From assembly GCA_024653405.1 (NCBI GenBank), contig JANLGB010000105.1:1-7411 (forward strand): a stretch of DNA of 7,411 bases. Reading direction: 5' to 3'. Under the pieces are notes generated by a model. That model was not told the DNA's origin and did not search any database. It saw only the letters and a list, made by a program, of their open reading frames with translations. This DNA is from Candidatus Saccharicenans sp. (GTDB lineage: Bacteria > Acidobacteriota > Aminicenantia > Aminicenantales > Saccharicenantaceae). Numbering within the stretch: position 1 is the stretch's first letter; the number at the start of each line of letters is the position of its first letter. This document shows positions 1 to 5,888 of this stretch, in pieces. Position numbers and translations under genes: made by a program.

Positions 1-140
1 CTGCGGCGCCCGGTTCGCTGGAGGCGGCCTTTGTCACCAGGGTCTTTGAAAAACCTGGCTGAAGGTGTCCAGGCTGAAATCGCCCGATTCTTCAAAGACC
101 CTGGTGACAAAGGCCGCCTCCAGCGAACCGGGCGCCGCAG
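1..140. repeat. Perfect 50-bp inverted repeat (fold-back) at the window edge
   Basis: Bases 1-50 are the exact reverse complement of 91-140, with no mismatch, separated by a 40-nt loop (51-90). The right arm codes in frame for the alpha-2-macroglobulin protein. The left arm is the same DNA turned around and forces a premature TGA at 34-36. Pairing fails at 51/90 and the left arm reaches base 1, so its true length outside the window is unknown. A perfect coding-strand palindrome at a sequence end is typical of a library or amplification chimera, or of an assembler turning back on itself. A real inverted duplication is possible but less likely. Confidence 0.97.
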
Positions 141-2547
141 CCGACGGTTCCAGGTCCAGTTTCACCTGGGCCCGACCCTGTTGGTCGAGCTGCCCTTTGA
201 CCTGAGATTCCTCGCCGGAAATGGATTCCCGGGAGGGGTCATCAAAGACAAAGTCGGGATGCTGGGGGAAGGTAGTCCTCCGGGAAGACAGGCGCACCGT
301 GACATCGAATTTCAGGTTGGAGGCCGGAGCACCGTGCAGCCACTGGGAGCTCAGGCTAGCCTGGAGTGGCAAGTCTTTACTGGTGATGACTTCCTTGCCG
401 GTTTGAAAATCTATTTTCAGGCGGTTGGGCACGACCGTTTCAATCCTGACCGTCCGACTGAAGGTCAACCCGCCCACCAGCACCCTGGCCTGCCAGGCGC
501 CTGTCTGTATTTTTTCATCGGTCTCAATCTTGAAGGCATAAAAATTGCCCAGTGATTTCAGCGGTTTCAGCGTTCGGTCCAGCTGTCCCTGGGGCGAATA
601 GAATTCCATCACCACCGGATGGTCTGCCGGCAGTTGCTTTTCCCGGTCAAACAGGACAAAGGTCAGGTAGAGGTCATCGCCCGGCCGCCAGACTCCACGC
701 TCGCCGTAGATGAAACCCTTTATTCCCTTCTTGACTGTCTCTCCCCCGACATCAAAACTGCTCAGGCTGAGGGCTGTCTCTACACCAAGCCGCAAATAGC
801 CGAGGTCCCGACCCGACCTGGCCACGACCAGAAAAGGCTTCTGGGCTAGCTCAAACAGGGCAAAACCGTTGCCGTCGGCCGAGGCCAGCAGCTGCTGCTG
901 GAAATTGAAGACTTCCAGCCTGACTCCCGACAGCAGCTGAGCGGTCCGGAGGTCGGTCACCACCAGGTGAAGCCGGTTATTTTTTTCCAGCTTGGCCACT
1001 AGGCCGAGATTGGAACTGAGGAAATTACGACCGACAACAGCTTGGGGGTTGTGGTGGGGATTATAATAGGCATCGTGGCAGGGGTCGTTGCGATGTAGCC
1101 AACCATCGGGCAGGTAGGGGTAGCCATAGGTTTCGTCCCAGTAATAATATTCGGATTCCCCTCCTTCCTGGTCCTTTAATGGTGGTTCGGTCCTGACTGG
1201 CTGGTCGCTTTCAGGACAGGAATAGGTTGAGTTATTCCGGTTGAAGGACAGAATCAGCCGGTAGATGCTGCCCTGGTCTTCCTGGAAGAGCGGAGTAACG
1301 TCCAGGTCGTAGCGGGTCCAGCGGGAAGTAACCTCCGGGTCATCGGACAGCTTTATGGTTTTACGCCAGAGGTATCTCCCCACTCTGGCCAATTCCCGCG
1401 AACCGGCCAGCCTATTTACCTGGAGAAATTGAGGGATATTATGGCTGAAAATTTGGAAGACCGTAACCTGGACCGACCGCAGGTTGATGGCTTCGATGGG
1501 AACGGTCAGGCGGTCTTTCCGGGGCAGGATGGTTCCCTGTCCGACAAACCTGACCCGGGGCGGGGGCATGCCAAACACCACCGACCGGGTTTCTTCCCGG
1601 TTGAAAGTCCGGCGGGCCAGGCTCCTGATTCCCGGGAAAATTTTTACCTCCACTGTCCCGCGCAAAGGCCGTGAGGGGTAGGCCCTGATCATATGCTGCT
1701 CGATCTCAAAGGTTAGGGGAGTATTCTCCACCTGGATCAAACCCTTGAGGTTCTGGTTGCGGTCTAAAACATCGGTAAACCTTATCAGGATATGGGGGTT
1801 TGCTTCGCTGACGGCTATCACTGAAGCCAGGTCAAATTGGGAGAGCGGCGGGATTCCCACCTGGCGCTCACCCTGATCGCTGACGTTGAGCGGGTGGCCG
1901 TCCCATTTTAATTTTACGGTAGAAGGTTCCTCGCCCCGGATGACATTTTTAACCGAAAAATAATGATTGGTACCGTCGCCGGAATGGCTCCAGCTTATTT
2001 CCAGGTTTTTTCCTTCTTGTTCGGCCTGAAGGACTTTTTCCACCGGCGCCGGCTCCTCCTTGTCGGAGGTGAGGAGCTGGCCTTTTAAAGTCATTATTTC
2101 CGGGCGGGAATAGTCTTCCGTATAAAGCTCCTCGATGTTAATCTCCATCTGGGGCTTGATCGTCCGGAAGCTGAAGACGAAGCGGACATACTCCTTCGGC
2201 AGCTTCATTATCTTATTAAGATGGACGGTGGCCGTGTACTGGGTGTCGGGTTTGAGTTCAGTCGCTGGAGCAAACATCAGGATGCGGTTGGTGACCCATT
2301 CCAGTTTCCCCGGAACAGACGGGGTGATTTCCAGCAGTCCGGAAGGCTCCTCGCCCGGCCGGCCGACCTCAGACACAAAGACCACCCTGATTCTGGCCCG
2401 CCGGGGAACTGTGCCCGAAGTGTGGGCCGAGATGTATTTATACCAGTCCGGTTCCATGGACACCTCGGGCCGGGCCTTTTCCTTTTTGCAGGCAGCCAGC
2501 CCCCCGATTAACAGCACCAGGAGAATCAGGCAGATTATTTTTTTCAT
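34..2547 (-). CDS. Bacterial alpha-2-macroglobulin family lipoprotein, N-terminal part only (3' end artefactual)
   Basis: Members of this family are large envelope proteins thought to trap proteases, by analogy with host alpha-2-macroglobulin. Residues 1-20 are a lipoprotein signal: MKK, a Leu/Ile-rich core, and lipobox L17-A-A-C20. Lys at +2 does not suggest inner-membrane retention under the enteric Lol rule. An Ig-like domain lies at about 48-130, followed by beta-rich macroglobulin-type segments. A Tyr/Asp-rich stretch at about 455-500 includes Cys490, which might pair with Cys444. The A2M_N (MG2) signature GVWRPGD is at 618-624, and VPNRLKI and QWLHGAP follow at 706-741. The start is ATG 2547 with a purine-rich AGGGGGA site about 5 nt upstream. 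The read is 837 aa, whereas relatives are usually about 1500-1900 aa, so the C-terminal half, including any thioester domain, is absent. Residues after about 832 (FQRPW and the stop) come from the inverted arm at 1-50. Reliable coding is 51-2547. Confidence 0.9.
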   Translation of the reverse strand: MKKIICLILLVLLIGGLAACKKEKARPEVSMEPDWYKYISAHTSGTVPRRARIRVVFVSEVGRPGEEPSGLLEITPSVPGKLEWVTNRILMFAPATELKPDTQYTATVHLNKIMKLPKEYVRFVFSFRTIKPQMEINIEELYTEDYSRPEIMTLKGQLLTSDKEEPAPVEKVLQAEQEGKNLEISWSHSGDGTNHYFSVKNVIRGEEPSTVKLKWDGHPLNVSDQGERQVGIPPLSQFDLASVIAVSEANPHILIRFTDVLDRNQNLKGLIQVENTPLTFEIEQHMIRAYPSRPLRGTVEVKIFPGIRSLARRTFNREETRSVVFGMPPPRVRFVGQGTILPRKDRLTVPIEAINLRSVQVTVFQIFSHNIPQFLQVNRLAGSRELARVGRYLWRKTIKLSDDPEVTSRWTRYDLDVTPLFQEDQGSIYRLILSFNRNNSTYSCPESDQPVRTEPPLKDQEGGESEYYYWDETYGYPYLPDGWLHRNDPCHDAYYNPHHNPQAVVGRNFLSSNLGLVAKLEKNNRLHLVVTDLRTAQLLSGVRLEVFNFQQQLLASADGNGFALFELAQKPFLVVARSGRDLGYLRLGVETALSLSSFDVGGETVKKGIKGFIYGERGVWRPGDDLYLTFVLFDREKQLPADHPVVMEFYSPQGQLDRTLKPLKSLGNFYAFKIETDEKIQTGAWQARVLVGGLTFSRTVRIETVVPNRLKIDFQTGKEVITSKDLPLQASLSSQWLHGAPASNLKFDVTVRLSSRRTTFPQHPDFVFDDPSRESISGEESQVKGQLDQQGRAQVKLDLEPSAAAPGSLEAAFVTRVFEESGDFSLDTFSQVFQRPW

Positions 2548-2582
2548 GGCTTCCCCCTCTCAAGATACAATTCATTCATAGT

Positions 2583-2588
2583 TTTATA
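2583..2588 (-). promoter_or_regulatory. Candidate -10 element of the alpha-2-macroglobulin gene
   Basis: On the minus strand TATAAA (5 of 6 matches to TATAAT) lies 35 nt upstream of the ATG at 2547. This would give a short leader of about 28 nt. The -35 region is poor (TTTGCT, 16-nt spacer). The surrounding TTTTATAAAA is itself a palindrome, so an element on the other strand is equally possible. The call rests on consensus matching only, and the organism's own promoter consensus is unknown. Confidence 0.3.
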
Positions 2589-2672
2589 AAAGCTTCAGGA
2601 AAAAAGCAAAGACCTGGTTTGAGGCTGAAAATAGGACCGATAAATATTCTAGGCTGCCGGTGGAAACGGCTT

Positions 2673-2733
2673 TTAGTCCGGGAAGGGATGAGACGAGCGG
2701 GAGAGAACGACTAACCTCCCTTGCCCGGGCTAA
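2673..2733. repeat. Strong hairpin-forming inverted repeat in the divergent spacer
   Basis: The arm TTAGTCCGGGAAGGGA (2673-2688) pairs with TCCCTTGCCCGGGCTAA (2717-2733). This gives 16 base pairs with one G-T wobble and one bulged G (2723), around a 28-nt loop. Neither side is followed by a T-run, so it does not look like an intrinsic terminator. It could be a structured mRNA leader, a regulatory site or a REP-like element. The structure is seen directly; the role is unknown. Confidence 0.65.
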
Positions 2734-2970
2734 CTTCCCTGCCACCTTCTTCCTCGGAATCGCCGGATGAATTTATGATAAGAATTAATCCCGGCCACGT
2801 CAAAAAGAGAAGGGCCCGACGAGGCCGAAATTTTCGTTTGAGCTTCGGGGCGATTTTTCTTAAAATCAAGTCAGAAGTAAAAAAGAGAACAAAACAGCTA
2901 AACAGGAAAACCGGCCTACTGACGAAATAATTAAATGACTAAGAAGGAATAAGCCGGTTAAGCCGGAGCA

Positions 2971-2975
2971 AGGAG
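2971..2975 (+). promoter_or_regulatory. Ribosome binding site that decides the epimerase start
   Basis: AGGAG ends 6 nt before the ATG at 2982, a normal spacing. A TTG in the same frame at 2976 directly abuts the AGGAG, leaving no spacer. The ATG at 2982 is therefore the better start. Confidence 0.8.
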
Positions 2976-2981
2976 TTGGAA

Positions 2982-4196
2982 ATGAAAATCAGCCGTCAGC
3001 AATTCCTCAAATTTCTCGGGCTGGGAGCGGTTTCCGCGGCCATGGCCGACCAGCTGGCCTGGGCTTCACCTCGGCTGGCCGCCGCCCGGGAAGAAGCCCG
3101 CAAGATGAAGATCAAAAAGGTCGAGATTTTCAGTTTCGATGTGCCCCTGGTGGAGCCCTTCCGCATCTCCATCGGCACCATGTATGCGGCCAACGATGTC
3201 CTGGTCAGGATAATCACCGACAGCGGGCTGTATGGAATCGGCGAGGCCTGCCCGTTCCCGCCGATTACCGGGGAAACCCAGGACAGCAACATCGCCGCGG
3301 CCAGGGCCATCCGGGAGATACTGCTGGACAAGGACCCGTTGAATATCGAGGGCCTGATTGAGGGAATCGGGAATATCGTCCACGCCAATCCCAGCGCGGT
3401 GGCCGCCTTTGACATGGCCCTTTATGACCTGCTGGGCAAAGTGGCTGGGCTACCGCTTTACAAGCTCCTGGGCGGCTACCGTTCGAGCTTTGAAACCGAC
3501 TTGACTACCGGCCTCAATACGCCGGAAAAGATGGCCGCCAGCGTTAAAGAAAGCCTGGCCCTGGGTTACCGCCAGATCAAGATAAAGGTCGGGGAAGACC
3601 CTGACCAAGATGTCAGAAGAGTGCAGGCAGTGAGGCAGGCCATCGGACCTGAAATCAAGCTCAGAATCGATGCCAACCAGGGCTGGTCGGTCTCGCAGGC
3701 CATCTCGGCCCTGAAGCGAATGGAACCCTACCAGATTGAATTCTGCGAACAACCGGTCAAGGATTCGGATATTTACGGGCTGAGACAGGTCCGCACCCAG
3801 TCGCCCGTGCCCATCATGGCCGACGAGTCGCTCTTCGGACCGGCTGATGCCATCAAGCTGATCAAGGAAGAGGCCTGCGATTATTTCAACATCAAGCTGA
3901 TGAAGGCTGGCGGCATCCTGAATTCGCTCAAGATTGCCCACGTGGCCGCCGCAGCCAACATCAAGTGCATGGTCGGCTGCATGCTGGAGACCAGGCTAGG
4001 GCTGACGGCTGCCGCTCACCTGGTGGCCAGCCAGAAAAACATTGTCTATGCTGACCTGGACGGCAATTCCGAGCATAAGGTTGACCCGATTGTTGACGGG
4101 ATCAAAGTGGACCGGGGAACGATCTATCTGCCGGAAAAGCCCGGGCTGGGCTGCGAGGTCGACAGCACCTTCCTGAAAAAAATGAAGTCCTTTTAA
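2982..4196 (+). CDS. Dipeptide epimerase (enolase superfamily, muconate-lactonizing-like) with Tat-like export leader
   Basis: This enzyme family inverts the C-terminal residue of dipeptides, classically L-Ala-D/L-Glu from peptidoglycan turnover, using Mg2+. Numbering is from ATG 2982 (404 aa). The catalytic domain runs from about 42 to 404, a normal family length. Visible active-site parts are KIK (K200, K202), metal ligands D230 (DAN), E256 (CEQP) and D281 (ADES), K305 (NIKLMKAGG), and the DxD pair D358/D360 that marks dipeptide epimerases. GCMLET at 332-337 is also typical. Residues 1-41 are an extra leader: S-R-Q-Q-F-L-K (4-10), a hydrophobic stretch, and a possible AWA|S cleavage at 28/29. 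This resembles a Tat signal with its second Arg replaced by Gln. The position matching the Glu-binding Arg24 of B. subtilis AEE (from memory) appears to be Gly65, so the substrate may not be Ala-Glu. A cytoplasmic start at Met42 (3105) is possible but has a poor ribosome site. Confidence 0.9.
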   Translation: MKISRQQFLKFLGLGAVSAAMADQLAWASPRLAAAREEARKMKIKKVEIFSFDVPLVEPFRISIGTMYAANDVLVRIITDSGLYGIGEACPFPPITGETQDSNIAAARAIREILLDKDPLNIEGLIEGIGNIVHANPSAVAAFDMALYDLLGKVAGLPLYKLLGGYRSSFETDLTTGLNTPEKMAASVKESLALGYRQIKIKVGEDPDQDVRRVQAVRQAIGPEIKLRIDANQGWSVSQAISALKRMEPYQIEFCEQPVKDSDIYGLRQVRTQSPVPIMADESLFGPADAIKLIKEEACDYFNIKLMKAGGILNSLKIAHVAAAANIKCMVGCMLETRLGLTAAAHLVASQKNIVYADLDGNSEHKVDPIVDGIKVDRGTIYLPEKPGLGCEVDSTFLKKMKSF

Positions 4197-4198
4197 AC

Positions 4199-4221
4199 GG
4201 GGGACACAATACTCATTCCCC
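4199..4221 (+). terminator. Possible weak terminator / degenerate GGGGACAC element after the epimerase
   Basis: Three bases after the TAA, GGGGA (4200-4204) can pair with TCCCC (4217-4221) around a 12-nt loop. AATTTTT follows. Five base pairs and a short T-run make a marginal terminator. The same stretch begins with GGGGACAC, the core word of the two palindromes at 7163-7270, so it may instead be a decayed copy of that repeat. Confidence 0.4.
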
Positions 4222-4276
4222 AATTTTTCTGAGGGGCCGAAGGGAAACAGTCGCCGGTCAAGACTTGCCAACCGCA

Positions 4277-4302
4277 AATATATGAACATTCATTCATATA
4301 TT
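4277..4302. repeat. AT-rich 10-bp inverted repeat, operator-like
   Basis: AATATATGAA (4277-4286) and TTCATATATT (4293-4302) are perfect inverted copies separated by 6 nt. They stand out as AT-rich within GC-richer surroundings, about 270 nt upstream of the dehydrogenase ATG. The geometry suits a dimeric regulator's operator or a small hairpin. No regulator gene is nearby, so the role is inference. Confidence 0.5.
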
Positions 4303-4307
4303 GTCGC

Positions 4308-4328
4308 CGCGGCTAAAATATGGCCGCG
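4308..4328. repeat. GC-rich stem-loop next to the AT-rich inverted repeat
   Basis: CGCGGC (4308-4313) pairs with GCCGCG (4323-4328) around a 9-nt AT-rich loop, 5 nt after the previous inverted repeat. No T-run follows. The two structures could form tandem hairpins in a transcript, but no function is known. Confidence 0.45.
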
Positions 4329-4551
4329 AAAGAATGGGTTCAAACCAGAATTTACCTCGGGCTTTAAGCCGGCAGCTATCATCATAAGGCCGAGAAGGAG
4401 AGGCTGGAGAAAAGCCGGGCCGGTACCAGCCAGGGAACAGGCCCAAAAAAGAAATCAGCCTTGATAATCTGATAAGATGAAAGATAAAGGTAACGGCCAG
4501 AAACTGGGATGGCCTGGTGCCTTCGAGGCCTTCCCTTCAATTTGAGATTAG

Positions 4552-4566
4552 AGGAGGGAGAGAGGA
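4552..4566 (+). promoter_or_regulatory. Ribosome binding region that decides the dehydrogenase start
   Basis: AGGAGG (4552-4557) and a second purine-rich AGAGGA (4561-4566) precede two consecutive ATG codons at 4569 and 4572. The first lies 11 nt from ATG 4569; the second lies 5 nt from ATG 4572. An upstream in-frame ATG at 4509 has no such site, and its extra 20 residues fall outside the Rossmann fold. Confidence 0.75.
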
Positions 4567-4568
4567 AA

Positions 4569-5543
4569 ATGATGGAAAAGGTCAGATGGGGAATTCTGGG
4601 TGGAGCGGCCATAGCCGAAACTACCTTCATTCCGGCCATCAAGAAATCCAGGAAGGCCGAACTGGTGGCCATCGCTTCCCGAGACATCTCAAAAGCCAGG
4701 GCCTGGGCCGAGAAGTTCAAGCTGAGACGGGCTTATGGCTCCTACGAGGACCTTCTGGCCGACCCGGAGATAGAAGCCGTCTACAACCCGTTACCCAACC
4801 ATCTCCATCATCCTTTAACCATCGCCGCCCTGCGGGCCGGAAAGCACGTCCTGTGCGAAAAGCCGCTGGCCCTGACCTCGGCCCAGGTCGAGGAAATGTT
4901 TGCTGAAGCCAAAAAGAACAACCGGCTGCTGATGGAAGGTTTTATGTACAGGTTCCACCCGAGACTTGGAAAGGCGCTGGAGCTGATTCGTTCCGGGGCC
5001 ATCGGCCAGCCGCGGCTGGTGCGGGCGGTTTTCGCCTTTGTTTTCGACCGCGACCGCAGCAATTATCGCTGGTCCCCAGAAATGGGCGGTGGGGCTCTGT
5101 ACGATGTCGGCTGTTACACCATCAATGCCGCCCGGCTGGTCTTTCAGGCTGAGCCGGAAAAAATCCAGGCTGCCGCTCATCTGGATGACCAGACCGGAAT
5201 CGACCTGACCACTTCTCTTCTTTGCCCTTTTCCCAGAAACCGCCAGGCTTTGCTGAGCTGCAGCTTTGAGCTGGATTTCCAGAGTACCCTGGAAATCTCC
5301 GGTAGCGAGGGAAGAATTTTTCTCGACCGCGCCTTCTCGGCCAAGCACTTTGAGACCGAGATCCTTCTGAACGCTAAAGATAAGACCGAACGCCTCAGAT
5401 TTCAGCCTGTTGACCAGTTCCAGCTGATGATAGAACATTTCGGGGAGGCTATCGGCGGCCGGACTGAACCGCTCCTGGATTTCAAGGATTCTTACGGCAA
5501 TGCCCTGGTCATAGACAGGACTCTGAAATCTATTCATCAATGA
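4569..5543 (+). CDS. Gfo/Idh/MocA family NAD(P)-dependent oxidoreductase
   Basis: This is a predicted soluble cytoplasmic dehydrogenase or reductase acting on a sugar, cyclitol or related carbonyl compound; the exact substrate cannot be read. Numbering is from ATG 4569 (324 aa, usual for the family). The N-terminal Rossmann fold opens with WGILGGAAIAE (7-17), the dinucleotide-binding turn. The family hallmark EKP is at 97-99, with Lys98 the likely catalytic or cofactor-orienting residue. MEGFMYRFHP (122-131) and GGGALYDVGCYTIN (173-186) follow. The latter carries Asp179 and Tyr183 at the positions expected for substrate binding and proton transfer. This motif style resembles the NADP-dependent xylose/dihydrodiol dehydrogenase and glucose-fructose oxidoreductase branch. 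There is no signal peptide. The gene is on the same strand as the epimerase, but the 372-nt gap makes co-transcription uncertain. Confidence 0.9.
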   Translation: MMEKVRWGILGGAAIAETTFIPAIKKSRKAELVAIASRDISKARAWAEKFKLRRAYGSYEDLLADPEIEAVYNPLPNHLHHPLTIAALRAGKHVLCEKPLALTSAQVEEMFAEAKKNNRLLMEGFMYRFHPRLGKALELIRSGAIGQPRLVRAVFAFVFDRDRSNYRWSPEMGGGALYDVGCYTINAARLVFQAEPEKIQAAAHLDDQTGIDLTTSLLCPFPRNRQALLSCSFELDFQSTLEISGSEGRIFLDRAFSAKHFETEILLNAKDKTERLRFQPVDQFQLMIEHFGEAIGGRTEPLLDFKDSYGNALVIDRTLKSIHQ

Positions 5544-5888
5544 GCATGATTTAATGGAAGTTGAAAGTTTCCGGAGCTCGGCTCTTCGGGCTTGATATGA
5601 GCCAAACTGAAGGCTTTTAGCAACCTGAGTTAGCGCGAGTGGTCTCATATCAGGTCACAAGCCGCCGGCCGCAGCGGCCATTAATGGGGAAGGGAAGATA
5701 ACAAAAACTGGGGTTTATTTCGGCCTCCGTAACCGGGCTATTCAATTCCTGTCCTGCTGAATTAGTATGATTTTAGAAGGCGGATCGCTTCTTGGGCTTC
5801 AGCTTTCTTCCAGCTTAAGACCTGCCTTAATCGATTCAGCTCGGAGCAGGACCTTCCCGCTGGTTTACTCTTTAAGCTCTGATAGATA
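5544..5888. other. Convergent intergenic spacer rich in inverted repeats, 345 nt
   Basis: Two genes end here head-on, so terminators are expected, but I see no classic stem plus T-run. Structures present are TGATATGAG (5593-5601) with CTCATATCA (5644-5652), GGCTC/GAGCC (5580-5584/5599-5603), GGCCGC-A-GCGGCC (5667-5679), the abutting palindrome CCATTAATGG (5678-5687), and TTAAGCT (5872-5878) inverted against AGCTTAA (5812-5818). No convincing open frame or RNA gene was recognised. Confidence 0.6.

Larger units (their letters stand above)
2548..2981. other. Divergent intergenic region, 434 nt
   Basis: This spacer separates the leftward alpha-2-macroglobulin gene from the rightward epimerase. 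It must hold the promoters of both. I can point to a TATAAA near the left end, a long hairpin at 2673-2733 and an AT-rich patch at about 2770-2790. A 69-codon open frame (2721-2930, TTG start) has no ribosome binding site and a low-complexity, Lys/Arg-rich translation, so I do not call it a gene. No tRNA or known riboswitch was recognised. Confidence 0.7.
4197..4568. other. Intergenic region between epimerase and dehydrogenase, 372 nt
   Basis: The gap is too long for tight translational coupling, so the downstream gene probably has its own promoter. It contains a GGGGACAC-type hairpin just after the epimerase stop and two adjacent stem-loops at 4277-4328. An open frame from ATG 4282 (60 codons) lacks a ribosome site and is not called. 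TAAGAT at 4473-4478 is a possible -10, but no acceptable -35 accompanies it. Confidence 0.65.

Noticed and set aside
31..555. 174-codon open frame on the plus strand at the left edge
   Set aside because: It lies antisense to the alpha-2-macroglobulin gene, has no ribosome site and starts in the artefactual fold-back arm.
2721..2930. 69-codon basic open frame in the divergent spacer
   Set aside because: It starts with TTG inside a hairpin arm and has no Shine-Dalgarno site. The internal ATG at 2775 is also poorly supported. The Lys/Arg-rich low-complexity product looks like chance translation.
2976..2981. TTG start for the epimerase at 2976
   Set aside because: The Shine-Dalgarno AGGAG directly abuts it with no spacer. 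ATG 2982 has the proper 6-nt spacing.
3450..3941. 163-codon minus-strand frame opposite the epimerase
   Set aside because: It is antisense to the KIK, DAN and ADES active-site region of a well-supported enzyme, so it is a shadow of codon bias.
4282..4464. 60-codon open frame starting inside the AT-rich inverted repeat
   Set aside because: There is no ribosome site upstream, and the product is Arg/Pro-rich without recognisable features.
4815..5648. 277-codon minus-strand frame opposite the dehydrogenase
   Set aside because: The plus-strand frame has clear Gfo/Idh/MocA motifs. The antisense translation shows no family features and no ribosome site.
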